Source: DASSFG01 sp035547915 | GTDB lineage: Bacteria > Planctomycetota > Planctomycetia > Pirellulales > JAICIG01 | Length of the DNA: 64,000 nt | Direction of reading: 5' to 3' | Assembly: GCA_035547915.1 (NCBI GenBank) | Contig: DASZTS010000014.1 | Coordinates: 53,134 to 117,133, forward strand | Notes under the pieces: generated by a model | The model's input: the letters and a program-made list of their open reading frames with translations, nothing else | The model's database searches: none | Told to the model about the DNA's origin: nothing | Program-made: the position numbers and the translations under genes | Shown here: in pieces, positions 1-10,500 of the stretch | Numbering within the stretch: position 1 is the stretch's first letter | Layout of the letters: every line of letters begins with the position of its first letter

Positions 1-1
1 T

Positions 2-214
2 GGCCCGTTGGTGAGCCTGGTTTCGGCCGAACGGCTCGAAAAGATCCGGACCCATCAGGTTGAAATGCCGCAGATCGGCATCAGCAGCCGCGAGATTCGT
101 CGCCGCGTCGCGGCCGGGCTGAGCATCCGCTATCAGACGCCCCGCGCGGTCGAGAAGTATATCGAGGTGGCCGGTCTCTACGTGCCGATCCGTGCAAGCG
201 TGCCGCACGGATGA
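2..214 (+). CDS. nadD: Nicotinate-nucleotide adenylyltransferase, C-terminal fragment
   Basis: The reading frame is open from the window edge and ends at 214, so only the last ~70 residues are present. NadD adenylylates nicotinate mononucleotide in NAD synthesis in the cytoplasm. The tail carries the family signature IGISSREIRRRV followed by SIRYQTPRAVEKYI, the conserved C-terminal ISSTxIR block that contacts the nucleotide. The rest of the gene lies upstream of the window. Confidence 0.85.
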   Translation, partial: GPLVSLVSAERLEKIRTHQVEMPQIGISSREIRRRVAAGLSIRYQTPRAVEKYIEVAGLYVPIRASVPHG

Positions 215-293
215 TAAGGTTGTTGTGGGCGTTCGGCCGCGCGTCGCGTGTGCGGCCGACACCCCGAGTTGCGTACGCAGAAGAGGTGAGATT

Positions 294-3200
294 TTGAAAT
301 CATACCGTGCTGGCTCGGCTCGCGCCGTCTTGGGTCTGTTGACGATCGGAGTCGTCGCCTCACCGGCGGCTGCACAACCGGCGGTGCCGACTCCCGGCGT
401 GTTCAGCGGACACAAACATGCCGTGAGCGCGGTGCAGTTCGCGCCGCACGGCAAGATCTTAGGCACCGGCAGCTTCGATTTCTCGTTGAAGTTGTGGAAT
501 GTCGCCACCAGTCGCGAACTGCGCACGCTGACCGGGCATCAGCACCAAGTGTTGGCGCTCGACATCAGTCGCGACGGCACGTTGTTGGCATCCAGTTCTC
601 GCGACAATACCGTGCGGCTGTGGGACATGATCGTGCCCGACCCGGTGGCCGTGCTGGCCGGTCATGCGGCCGACACAACGAGTGTGGCCATCAATGGTGA
701 CGGCAGCCTGATCGTTTCCGGCAGTCTCGATCGAACGCTGAAGATCTGGCAGCGGGCCGACGGCAAGTTGGTGCGCACGCTCGAAGGTCATGCCGCCGAG
801 GTGGCCCGCGTGGCCGTCCGCAGAGACAATCAACAGATCGCCGGCGGCGATCGCGCGGGGACCGTCCGTCTGTGGAACCTGGCCGACGGTTTGCCACAAG
901 GCGAATTCGACTCGCCCGGCGGCCCTATCGCGGGTCTGGCCTTCCATCCGAACAATCAGGCGCTGCTCACCGCCAGTGGCGACGGCACGCTCCGTTACTG
1001 GCAACTGCCGCTCGCTCCACGCCTCGCCGCGGACTTGCCCGTGGAACCGACAGCCCTGGCAGCATCGGCCGATGGCAAACTGCTCGTGACCGGCGCGGCC
1101 GATGGGCTGGCCCGCGTCCACCACGCCACGGCGAAGTTGGTGCGGAACCTCGAAGGCGCGTCGGCACCGATCACCTCGGTGGCACTCAGTCCCGATAACG
1201 GCACGGCCGCCGCCGGCACCAACGCAGGTGGCATCAAGCTTTGGAACGTGAACGACGGCATCGATCGTTTCGTCGTCGTCGGAGCGTCAAGTCCGGTCCA
1301 GGCGCTCGCCTTCCAGCCGCAGAACCAACTACTCGCCTCGGCCAGCGGCGACGGTATGTTGCGCGTATGGCAATTGCCGCTCCTCGCGCCGCGCGTGCTG
1401 GAAGGGCACGCACAGGCCGTGCGAGCCGTGGCCGTCAGCCCCAACGGGCAACTCGCGGCCACGGCCAGTGCCGACAATACCGTGCGGCTGTGGAACGTGG
1501 CTAATGGGCAGACGGCGGTGACGCTGATGGGTCACGCCGGTCCGGTGCAGGCCGTCGCTTGGTCGGCCGACGGAGGGCGGCTCGTCACCGGAAGCGCCGA
1601 CAAGACGGTGCGCCTGTGGAACGCGGGCGACGGCAAACAGATCGCGCAGCTCGATGGCCATGCGGCCGAAGTGCGCGCCGTGGTGTTCCGTCCCGACGGC
1701 GCCCAAGTGGCATCCGCAGCCGCCGACGGTGCGGTGAAGCAGTGGAACACGGCCGACAATAAAGAAGCCCGCACGCTGGCCGGCCCGGCCGCAGCGGTGG
1801 TCGGCGTGGCCTATCTGGCGGGCGGTGCGCAGTTCGCGGCTGCCTCGGCCGACGGCAAACTGTTCGTCTGGACTGCAGCCGACGGCACCGCGGTACGCAC
1901 GATCGAACACGGTGGCCCGATCACGGCCATGACAGCCAGCCCCGATGGAACGCTTGTCGCCACGGCGGGCGCCGACAACGGCGTCAAGTTGTGGAAGGTG
2001 GCCGACGGTGCGGCGGCGGGCGTGCTGCCGGTCCATCCGGCGGCGATCGCCGGGTTGAGCTTCTCGGCCGACAACGGGCGCGTTGCCACCGCCGCGGCCG
2101 ACGGTGTGGTGCGCGTGTGGGACCTGGCCGGTCTGCTCTGGCAATCGTTCCCCACGCCGAACGTCGCAGCGACGGCGGTTGCCTTCGCGCCCGACAAGAA
2201 GACACTCGTGGCCGGCGGCGCCGACAATCGGGTACGCATCCATCAGTTCGCCGCCGTGCAAGCCATCGCCGCGCACCCGGCGGGCGCGACGACGCTGGCT
2301 TGGCATCCGAACGGCGGGCAACTGCTCAGCGGTGGTGTCGACAAGGTCGTGCGGCTGTGGAACGTCGCCGATGGCAAACCTGCCCGCGATCTGGCTGGTC
2401 AGACCGAAGTCGTGCTGGCTGTGGCAATGTCGCGCGACGGTGGCCGGGCCGTGGCCGCCGGGGCCGACGGCGCGGTGCGTGCCTGGAACCTCAACGCCCA
2501 GCCCGGCACCAAAGAAGCCGAGCCGCTTGTCCTGGCGCACGGCAAGCCGGTGCGCGGCGTGGTCCTGAGCACCGATAACCTCAGGCTGGCGACCGCCTGC
2601 GACGACGGCCTCGTGCGCGTGTGGGATCTGGCTACCGGCCTGGCGCTCGAGCAATTCGCCGGGCACAAAGGGGCCGTCACCGCGATCAGCCTGGCGGTCG
2701 ACAACAAGACGCTCATTTCCTGTTCCGCGGACAAGAGCGTGCGCGTGTGGAGTCTGGCCGCGGCGAAGGTCGTGGCGGCGCACGCCGGTCCGGCGCGCGA
2801 TCTGTTCGTGACGCCCGACGGTTCGGCCGCCACGGTCGGCGACGACAAGATCGTGCGGCTGTGGGACGGCAATGGCAACAAGGCGCGGGAGTTCGCCGGC
2901 AGCCAGGGGCCGCTGCTGTGCGTCGCCGTGCGGCCCGACTCCGGCCAACTGGCCGCCGGCGGGGCCGATCAGAAGTTGTACGTGTGGACCTACGGCGACG
3001 CCAAGCTGCTACGGACGCTCGATACGCCGGCCGCGGTGCAGGCGGTTGCCTTCAGCGCCGACAACCAGTCGCTCGCCTGCGGCGGTGCCGACAATCACCT
3101 GCGCGTCTTCGCCACCCTGGACGGTAAGCTCGTCGAAGAGTTCGTCGGTGTGGCGCCGGTGACGGCGGTGGCGTGGACACCCGACGGCAAGCAGCTCGCC

Positions 3201-3884
3201 AGCGCCGGCGGCAACAACTCCGTCAAACTATGGAAGCACGCGGCGGTCGGCCCGGTGAAGACGCTCGGCGGGCACGGAGGTCCGGTGTACTCCGTGGCGG
3301 TCAGCCCCGACGGTCAATCCATCGCCTCGTCGAGCGCCGACCAGACGATCCGCGTGTGGAGCGTGGCGGGCGGCAACCAGCTTCGCCAACTCACCGGCCA
3401 TCAGGGTTCGGTCTATACGATCGCCTATAATCACGACGGCGCGCTGCTCGTCTCCGGCGGCGCCGATATGACGGTCCGCCTGTGGGACGCGCTCGGTGGG
3501 CGTGAGCTGAGCCGGCTGAGTGGCAAAGACTCGCCGGTCTATAGCGTGGCCTTCAGCCCCGACGGCCGCACGGTGGCCGCGGCGGGGCTCGACAAGCTCG
3601 TCCATCTGTGGGACGTCGGCAGCGCGTCGATCAAGCAAACGATCTCCGGCCACGTCGACCACATCTATCACGTGGCCTTCAATCCCGCGGGCACGAGGTT
3701 GCTGACGTCGGGTTACGCCGGCCACCTGTTCGTCTGGGACCTGGCCAGCGGCAAGCAGCTCTTCACGCACAAAATGCCTGGCGTGGCCTACTACGCCTCC
3801 TACGCCCCCGACGGCACGCGGATGGTGGTCGGCAGCGCCGACGGCAATGCCTATCTGATCGAACTGCCCGCGGCCGCCCGTTGA
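294..3884 (+). CDS. Secreted giant WD40-repeat protein
   Basis: A protein of about 1,196 residues made almost wholly of WD40 repeats, roughly one per 40-42 residues, with recurring pieces such as VRLWN, VRVWD and SGGADxTVRLW. WD40 propellers are protein-interaction scaffolds. The length suggests several propellers in one chain. I chose the TTG at 294 because GAGGTGAG lies just upstream and the first ~30 residues then form a signal peptide (Arg/Lys start, hydrophobic AVLGLLTIGVVA, AAAQP cleavage region). A longer frame back to 192 has no ribosome site. Repeats are very regular, so the array probably grew by internal duplication. No catalytic domain is visible; the ligand is unknown. Confidence 0.85.
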   Translation: MKSYRAGSARAVLGLLTIGVVASPAAAQPAVPTPGVFSGHKHAVSAVQFAPHGKILGTGSFDFSLKLWNVATSRELRTLTGHQHQVLALDISRDGTLLASSSRDNTVRLWDMIVPDPVAVLAGHAADTTSVAINGDGSLIVSGSLDRTLKIWQRADGKLVRTLEGHAAEVARVAVRRDNQQIAGGDRAGTVRLWNLADGLPQGEFDSPGGPIAGLAFHPNNQALLTASGDGTLRYWQLPLAPRLAADLPVEPTALAASADGKLLVTGAADGLARVHHATAKLVRNLEGASAPITSVALSPDNGTAAAGTNAGGIKLWNVNDGIDRFVVVGASSPVQALAFQPQNQLLASASGDGMLRVWQLPLLAPRVLEGHAQAVRAVAVSPNGQLAATASADNTVRLWNVANGQTAVTLMGHAGPVQAVAWSADGGRLVTGSADKTVRLWNAGDGKQIAQLDGHAAEVRAVVFRPDGAQVASAAADGAVKQWNTADNKEARTLAGPAAAVVGVAYLAGGAQFAAASADGKLFVWTAADGTAVRTIEHGGPITAMTASPDGTLVATAGADNGVKLWKVADGAAAGVLPVHPAAIAGLSFSADNGRVATAAADGVVRVWDLAGLLWQSFPTPNVAATAVAFAPDKKTLVAGGADNRVRIHQFAAVQAIAAHPAGATTLAWHPNGGQLLSGGVDKVVRLWNVADGKPARDLAGQTEVVLAVAMSRDGGRAVAAGADGAVRAWNLNAQPGTKEAEPLVLAHGKPVRGVVLSTDNLRLATACDDGLVRVWDLATGLALEQFAGHKGAVTAISLAVDNKTLISCSADKSVRVWSLAAAKVVAAHAGPARDLFVTPDGSAATVGDDKIVRLWDGNGNKAREFAGSQGPLLCVAVRPDSGQLAAGGADQKLYVWTYGDAKLLRTLDTPAAVQAVAFSADNQSLACGGADNHLRVFATLDGKLVEEFVGVAPVTAVAWTPDGKQLASAGGNNSVKLWKHAAVGPVKTLGGHGGPVYSVAVSPDGQSIASSSADQTIRVWSVAGGNQLRQLTGHQGSVYTIAYNHDGALLVSGGADMTVRLWDALGGRELSRLSGKDSPVYSVAFSPDGRTVAAAGLDKLVHLWDVGSASIKQTISGHVDHIYHVAFNPAGTRLLTSGYAGHLFVWDLASGKQLFTHKMPGVAYYASYAPDGTRMVVGSADGNAYLIELPAAAR

Positions 3885-3978
3885 TGGCTGCCTCGTGCGG
3901 AAGCCCTGCAACGACCGACGGTCGATTATCGGATACGGACTGTTGCCAACCGAAGAGTTCCGCGCGTTGTATAAAACC

Positions 3979-4686
3979 ATGCCCACGTGCTTCCTCGACC
4001 GCTTCGTGGTGATCCTGCTCGACCTGAACGGAACGTTCATGTTCGGACAGGACCGGTTCGGCGAGGGTGAAGATTTTGGGGCGACCTATCGAGATTTGGG
4101 CGGCGCGAGGCTGGATCCTATGGCAGTCGAACGCATCGTGCGGACGACCTACGATCGGATGGCCTTGGATTACGAGAATCCCGCCAAGTTCGACGACTTT
4201 CCGCGGGTGGCCGAGGTGCTGAGATCGCTTCATCCATCGCTGCCGGACGACGAATTGGAACGCCTCGAAGAGGTCGTTGCCGTGCACGAACTCGGGCATG
4301 TGCCGGACAGCTACGCGGCCGGTCTCAAAGGCCTGGCGAGGAACCACCGCCTGGGTTTGGTGGCGAACATCTGGTGTCGCAAGGAACGTTGGTTGCGAGA
4401 GTTGACGCGGGCCGGCGTGCTCGACCTGCTCGAGTTCCCGGTCTTCTCTTCCGATCACCGCAGCATGAAGCCGTCACCGCGCCTATTCGATCTGGCCTGG
4501 AGTCGCTTCGGTGTCGGCAAGGAACAGACGGTATTCATCGGAGATAGCCTGGTGAACGATATCGCGGGAGCTCAGGCATTCGGCCTCGCGAGCGTGTGGG
4601 TCAATCCGGGAGGGCCGCCAACATACAATCCGCTCTCAGCGGATCATGTTGTGTCCGATCTACACGATTTATGGAACGGTTCTTGA
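3979..4686 (+). CDS. HAD-family hydrolase
   Basis: Haloacid dehalogenase-type phosphohydrolase of about 235 residues. Motif I is VILLDLNGT (nucleophile Asp with DxxGT spacing, though the usual second Asp is Asn, as in DLNGT). A conserved Lys follows in SMKPSPRLFDLA, and motif IV is FIGDSLVNDIAGA. The arrangement resembles phosphoglycolate phosphatase-like or REG-2-like HADs. Replacement of the second motif I Asp by Asn may reduce or alter phosphatase activity. The start is uncertain: the frame opens at a GTG at 3895, but the HAD fold begins shortly after the ATG at 3979, and neither start has a clear ribosome site. It lies just after the WD40 gene on the same strand. Confidence 0.7.
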   Translation: MPTCFLDRFVVILLDLNGTFMFGQDRFGEGEDFGATYRDLGGARLDPMAVERIVRTTYDRMALDYENPAKFDDFPRVAEVLRSLHPSLPDDELERLEEVVAVHELGHVPDSYAAGLKGLARNHRLGLVANIWCRKERWLRELTRAGVLDLLEFPVFSSDHRSMKPSPRLFDLAWSRFGVGKEQTVFIGDSLVNDIAGAQAFGLASVWVNPGGPPTYNPLSADHVVSDLHDLWNGS

Positions 4687-4714
4687 GTTCTCAGCAGTCA
4701 AAAGGCCGATACTC

Positions 4715-6118
4715 ATGAAATCTTTGATCGACGATGCGAGACGTCGTACCGGAGGTGTGTTACGCAGCGTGCGGCGACTCGAGGCGCTGGTCGTTCTCGC
4801 GTTGGCAATCGCCATCCAGCAACGGACTGAGGCCGCGCCACCGGAACTGCAAAAGATCGCGCCCGGTGGATACCAGTGCTTCTTCTTGGTCGGTGGCGAT
4901 GTGGTCGGCATCGGGTCGAATCGTTGCGGGCAATTGGGCTTCGGCATCGGCGCGCCTTATCCGCCCGCTCCACCGGTCGCCATCCAGGTGCCGCCGCATA
5001 CGAAATTCATCGACGTCGTGGCGGGCGGATACCACAGTCTGGCCGTCGATACCACCGGCCATGTCTGGACGTGGGGTAGCAACCGTTACGGACAACGGGG
5101 CGACGGTAGCCCGCTTGAACGCGACGGCATTCCCGTGCCGCCCGAATACGGCCTGCCCAACCGAATCGCCCACGACAACGAGGGCCACGACTTCGACGGC
5201 GTGATCCGCGTTTGCAGCGGATGGTGGATCAACGGCGCCCTGAAGAGCGACGGCAGCGTCTGGGTGTGGGGCAAGAACTCGGAGGAAACGAACGGGCTGG
5301 CCGGCAGCGCGGAGGTCACGTCGGCCACAGTGGACCGGCCGACGCAGGTGCCGTTCGAGCGTGGAGTCTCGATCGTGGAAGTCGCAACCAGCGGCGCGAT
5401 GATGGTGGCTCGCGACGCCGACGGACGGGTCTGGTCGTGGGGAGGAAGCGACAACTCGTCGGAGAATCGTGGCTCCGGCGAGGGCGATTTCACCAAGCCC
5501 AGCTTGCTGCCGAATCTGCCCAAGATTCAGGCGATCGCCGTCGGCGACGGCTTCAGCTATGCGTTGGACGGTGCCGGAAACCTGTGGGGCTGGGGACTCT
5601 CCGGCACCTATCTCGGCCTCGGTCCGGCACAGGGCGGCTGGTTTCCGCAACCAACGCCAGTCAAGCTCTCGTTCCCGGAGTTTGGCGGCACCCCGGTGGC
5701 CACTGTCGCCGTCAGCGGTCACAGCACGCACGTGATTCTGGCGGATGGAACCTTGTGGGGTTGGGGCGATAGCGCACTGGGAGAGGTGGGCAACGGCGAG
5801 ATGCTCGACTTCGCGCAGTGCAACTACTCGTGGGACTGGGGCAAGTTCGAGCGGCTGGTCTTCCGCCCCGTGCGCATCGCACCGGATGTGGAGAACTTCG
5901 CCGCCCTCTATTCGACGGCGATGTGCTTCTATACCTACGCGGTCACGCAAGACGGTCGGTTCTATTCCTGGGGTCGCAACAAGACGGGCATTCTCGGCGA
6001 CGGAGTCATCCCGACCGGAAACGTGGCCGAGCATCCCGATAGCTGGAACGTGCCAACCGCGACGCGCGTCTCGCCGTTCTCGCGGCAAGGGATCCGCGAA
6101 GTTCCTGCCAAGCGTTAG
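4715..6118 (+). CDS. Secreted RCC1-repeat protein
   Basis: A 467-residue protein with an N-terminal signal peptide (basic stretch then LEALVVLALAIA, Ala-rich cleavage region) and RCC1/BNR-type propeller repeats, seen as GGYHSLAVD, VWTWGSNRYGQ, LWGWGDSALGEVG and FYSWGRNKTG. RCC1 blades build a seven-bladed propeller; bacterial secreted versions have unknown ligands. The ATG at 4715 is preferred over an upstream frame opening because it gives the export signal. The TAG stop (6116-6118) overlaps the stop codon of the convergent DUF1552 gene, leaving no room for a separate terminator. Confidence 0.8.
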   Translation: MKSLIDDARRRTGGVLRSVRRLEALVVLALAIAIQQRTEAAPPELQKIAPGGYQCFFLVGGDVVGIGSNRCGQLGFGIGAPYPPAPPVAIQVPPHTKFIDVVAGGYHSLAVDTTGHVWTWGSNRYGQRGDGSPLERDGIPVPPEYGLPNRIAHDNEGHDFDGVIRVCSGWWINGALKSDGSVWVWGKNSEETNGLAGSAEVTSATVDRPTQVPFERGVSIVEVATSGAMMVARDADGRVWSWGGSDNSSENRGSGEGDFTKPSLLPNLPKIQAIAVGDGFSYALDGAGNLWGWGLSGTYLGLGPAQGGWFPQPTPVKLSFPEFGGTPVATVAVSGHSTHVILADGTLWGWGDSALGEVGNGEMLDFAQCNYSWDWGKFERLVFRPVRIAPDVENFAALYSTAMCFYTYAVTQDGRFYSWGRNKTGILGDGVIPTGNVAEHPDSWNVPTATRVSPFSRQGIREVPAKR

Positions 6119-7461
6119 GCCCGCGAGAAGATCGGCCCGTCGAGCACGCCGGTACTGTCGGCGAACGAATCCTGCTCGATGCCGAGCGAGCGTAGGATGC
6201 TCAGAAAGACGTTCGACATCCGCGTCTCACCCTGCTGCCAGTAGACGCCGTGCCGCAGCCCCATGTTCGCACCGCCGGCGATCAACGTGGGCAGGTTCTT
6301 CGGGTAATGCGTGGTGCTGGCGCCGCTGCCGTAGAGCACGATGCTGTTGTCGAGCAGCGAGCCGCTACGGTCCTTATATTCCCGTAAGCGGCCGAAGAAA
6401 TAGGCCAACTGCTCGCTGAGGAACAGGTCGTAGCGGGCGAAGGCGAGTTGGCCCTCCTTGTCTTCGGCGTGCGACAGGCTGTGGTGCGTGCGTCCCAGGC
6501 CGAGCTTCAACGGGAACGTGTCGCTGATTCCCATGCCGTCTTCGCGGTTGAGCATGAAGGCCACGCTGCGCGTGATGTCGGCGTCGAAGGCCAAAGCGAT
6601 CAGATCGAACATGTTGCGGTAGTACTCGCGCGGCTCGCCCTCCGACGTGGCGTCGAGGTTGAGGTGCGAGTAGTCCTGCTCCTTGAGCGGGATATCGATC
6701 CATTTCTCGGCCGTGGTGAGCCGCGACTCGACTTCGTCCAGCGAGGTCAGATACTGGTCCATCTTCTCGCGGTCGGATTTGCCCAGCCGCTTGTCGAGCG
6801 CGCGGGCGTTGTCGAGTACCGCGTCGACGAGCCGCATGCGGCGTTGTAGCTGGTCATGCCGCGAGGCGAGCGAAGCCTGATCGCCGCGGAACAGCCGATC
6901 GAACACCCGCTGCGGATTGTTCTCGGCCGGGATCGGCTTGCCGTCCAAGCTGTAGGAGATCGTGCCGGTGCGCGACAAGAAGCCCGTGCCGGCGTCGATC
7001 GACAGCACGAGCGACGGCTGGCGACAGAATTGCTTGGTGTGCAGCGCGACGACCTGATCGAGCGCGACGGAGTTGTACGTGCCCGGCTTCGGGTTGTGGA
7101 GCGGAGCGCCGGTCAACCACATGTCGGAGCAGACATGCGGGTCGGCCTTGGCGCCGCTCGGATGGTGGAGCCCGCCCAGGAAGCTCAGTTGGTTGCGAAA
7201 CGGAACCAGCGGCTCAGTCGACTTGCCGAACACGAACTGGCCGTCCTGCTCGGCCCGCGGAAACCAACTCCATTCGTCGATCCCGTGTTGCGTCCTCGGG
7301 AGCGACATGCCGTTGGCCGTATACAGGGCGCAGAACCGCCGCGGAATCTGCTGCGCGACCTCGTCGCCCATCGCTTCCAAGACGGGCAACGCCAGCGAGA
7401 TGCCGGCCATTCCTTTGAGCACCGAACGACGATCGAGCTTCACGGCGGGGGCCAGAGGCAT
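6115..7461 (-). CDS. DUF1552 secreted protein
   Basis: A 448-residue DUF1552 protein, typical of planctomycetes and usually encoded beside a DUF1592-type cytochrome protein, as here. The N terminus has a twin-arginine-like export signal (LDRRSVLKGMAGISLALP). Family-typical stretches are visible: FCALYTANGMSLP, FLGGLHHPSG, GTISYSLDG, and near the end SNVFLSILRSLGI. The molecular function of the family is not established; a role in periplasmic oxidation of complex substrates is often suggested. It lies 39 bases downstream of the DUF1592 gene and is probably co-transcribed with it. Confidence 0.85.
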   Translation of the reverse strand: MPLAPAVKLDRRSVLKGMAGISLALPVLEAMGDEVAQQIPRRFCALYTANGMSLPRTQHGIDEWSWFPRAEQDGQFVFGKSTEPLVPFRNQLSFLGGLHHPSGAKADPHVCSDMWLTGAPLHNPKPGTYNSVALDQVVALHTKQFCRQPSLVLSIDAGTGFLSRTGTISYSLDGKPIPAENNPQRVFDRLFRGDQASLASRHDQLQRRMRLVDAVLDNARALDKRLGKSDREKMDQYLTSLDEVESRLTTAEKWIDIPLKEQDYSHLNLDATSEGEPREYYRNMFDLIALAFDADITRSVAFMLNREDGMGISDTFPLKLGLGRTHHSLSHAEDKEGQLAFARYDLFLSEQLAYFFGRLREYKDRSGSLLDNSIVLYGSGASTTHYPKNLPTLIAGGANMGLRHGVYWQQGETRMSNVFLSILRSLGIEQDSFADSTGVLDGPIFSRA

Positions 7462-7500
7462 ATGTGTTCTCGCGGCGGGGCGTCGGCAAAGGGCGGGCGG

Positions 7501-10500
7501 CTACTTCTCCAGAAACAGCTCGCTCTTCACGACAAAGCGGAGGAGGTCTTGCAGGCGGTACTCGGTGGATTTCAATTCTAGCCCCCGCTCCTTGAGGAAC
7601 TCAAGTTCCGGGTAGCTGAGCGTGCGGCCCGTGGCATAACCGGCCAGATGCTTGAGGAACGAGAACGCGACCTGGTCGAGCCGTTCGTCGGCCAAATAGG
7701 CCTTCAAGCCGTTGGCGTCGTCGACCTGCCTTCCATCGGGCAGGGTCGAACGGGCATCGACCGCCGGATCGGACAGCCCTTTGAATCGGCCGCCGGCATC
7801 GAATTGTTCCAAGGGTAGCCCCCAGGGATCAATGCCGGCATGACACTTCACGCAGCCCGGCTGATTGCGATGTCGCTCGAGTTTTTCGCGGAGTGTGAGC
7901 TTCAGCCCGTCGTCGTTCGGCAACGCCGGCACGTTGGGCGGTGGATCGTCCGGCGGCTCCGCGATGATCTTGCGCGCCAGCCACGCGCCCCGCTTCACGG
8001 GATTCACTTCGCGGCCGTCCGACAGGCCGGCCAAGATTCCGGCCTGGGCCAACAGACCGCCGAGGTTGGCGTTGTCGTGTGAGATGGCGACGAATTCGAA
8101 GCCGGTCTCCGTACGATCGGCCAGATCGTAATAGTTCGCCACGACCTCGTTGGCCACGATGAAGTCGGAACGGACCAGGTTCCGCAGCGGCAGATTGTTC
8201 CGCAACAGGTGCAGAAGGAATTCGACCGGCTCGCCGCGCAACTGAGTTTTGGCGTGGCGGGTGAGTCGCGGATAGCGTCGGCGGTCCGTCTCGACGACGT
8301 CGAGCTTGTCGAGGTTCAACCACTGCGACGCGAATTCACGCGCGAACTGGCCGCAGCGTGGATCTGCCACCATGCGTTCGATCTCCGGATCGAGTGACGC
8401 GAGCAGTTGGCCAGAGGCAGCAAGTTGCAGCAGCCGCTCGTCGGGCGGAGCATTCCAGAGAAAGTACGACAATTTCGCGGCCAGCTCATAACCGTCGAGA
8501 GGCTCACCTTGCGGGCTCTCGCTCTGCTCGATCAAGAACAAGAACTGCGGCGACGTCAGCACCACGAGCAGCGCATCTTTGATGCTCTGCCGGAATTCTC
8601 CGCATCGGCCGAACGAGTCCTGCCAGACCGCCATCAGCGCCTCCTCTTCTTGGGCTGCCAGGGGCCGACGAAACGCGCGCGTGGCGAACGACCGCAACAC
8701 GTCGCGGGCGTACTCGGCCGATTCGGACGGATGGGGCGAGGCGATAAAGATGTTGCGATGCGTGGCCGGGGGCCAAGTGTCGTAGAACGGCCCCTCGAAT
8801 TCCACCGAACGGAGCAGGAGTCGCGGCATATCGCGGCCATCGGTGTATTCGCTGCGGACGCCGATCTCCCGCACGCCTGCCAGGTAGTTGACGTTGTCCT
8901 TTTCCACATCGGGGCTGGGGAAATTCCCGATCGCCCCCTCGAACACATAGTCCTGCGGCTCGCACGAGGTGACGACCCGTGCCGTGCCGACCTGCGTCAA
9001 TGTGCTGCCGCAGTCGCGCCTCAGTCCGAGGTGCACGCCGATCCGCGGCTGACGCTTTGCGAAAGTCGAAAAGCGCGTGGCCGCTTCGTGTGCCGGGTCG
9101 AGTGGCGTAAGCACCAGGCGGGCCGCCGCCGGCTGGCCGCCGTAGATGGCGGACACATTTAGCGGACCGGCAGGCAGATGCAACGCTAGAAAGGCCGGTT
9201 GCGAGAGGGTTCCCGAAAACCGCAGCTCGCCCAGCAGCAGCGTCAGGTTCTGCCGTTTCTCGTTGTTGGGCTGGGGCGGCGTGGCCGCATCGGCCGCCAA
9301 GTAGATGTCGGCCTGATAGATGCCCGCCGTCGGAATCGACACCGATTGCGGCTGGCCCAGGTTCTCGACCGTCAACGCTCCGGCCGATGAAGCATCCTGG
9401 CTCGCGGCGCCGGGGTCGAGGAGCAGGCCGTCGTCGTACTTCGCGGCCTTGACCGTTACGCGAAATCGTCCCTCGTCGGGCAGTTCACGTAGCGAGATTT
9501 TGAAATTGGCCTTCGGGCCGTAGGTGCTGTCGACCTGGAACTCTTCGTCACTGGGGATGGCCGGCCGCAACAGCAGGCCCTGGGGCACCGTCTCGTAGGC
9601 CAGCCCCTTGGGATAACCTTCCGAGCCACGCATGCAGGCAAACACCGCATGGTAGATGCTGTCGTATTCCCGCCAGCCACGCACCGTATCGTTCCCCTGA
9701 TACCCCTCGATGAAGCGATACTGCGTGCGCATGAAGAACGGCCGGTATTCGAACGGCTTCGTGGGACTGAGCTGCGTGACCACGAAGTCGTCGTTCTTGA
9801 GCAGATGGCTGAGCGCCCCCAGAATCAGATTGTCGGGGCATGGCGTCGGGTTGATATGCTCGCCCAGATCCATGCGAAAATTCTGGATGCTGGGCGGCGA
9901 TCGTTCGTCGACGATGCACCGGTCGAGCAACTTCTCCGCGATGCCGAAATACGCGTCGATCAGCAGGGGCGAGAGCAGCATCGACTGGCCGTTGTTCAAG
10001 AAGCCCTCCTTGGAGACGGTGTCGGGGGGCAACACATCGGTCAGATCGTCGTCGAGACCCAGCAGGTCGCGTAGTGTGTTGCGATATTGGGCGACCGTCA
10101 GCCGACGCACCGAACCGTTCTTGTCGGGCTTGCGTGACCGCGCCACGGCGATGGCCTGGTCGATCCAGTCGGTCAGCGATCGCCGTTCGTCGGCCGTCGG
10201 TTGCGGCTCGTCTTCGGGCGGCATCGCCTCGTCGGCCAGTTGGCGGCGGATCTCGGTCCAGAGGAACGGTTGTCTACCCGCGAGCGAGCCGTCGAGATGA
10301 TCGACGCGCACACCCGATTTCATCTCTTCGGGGTTGTGGCAGCGCACGCAGTATTTGGCGAGCAGTGGTTGCACCTGCTCGCGGAAACGCGTTTGAATGG
10401 CCGCCAGCGGAGCGGCAGTCGGCGGCTCTTCCCCTCGCACGGCCGAAACCAACCCCGGCCCGGCCAATAGCATCAGGCTGATGACGCGGAATCGCCACGG

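Noticed and set aside
1329..2948. A 539-codon minus-strand frame under the WD40 gene, and similar long antisense frames elsewhere (for example 33991-35349 and 41622-43202)
   Set aside because: These are antisense shadows of high-GC genes: composition is His/Arg/Gly-rich, no family is recognisable and no ribosome sites are present, while the plus-strand genes are clear.
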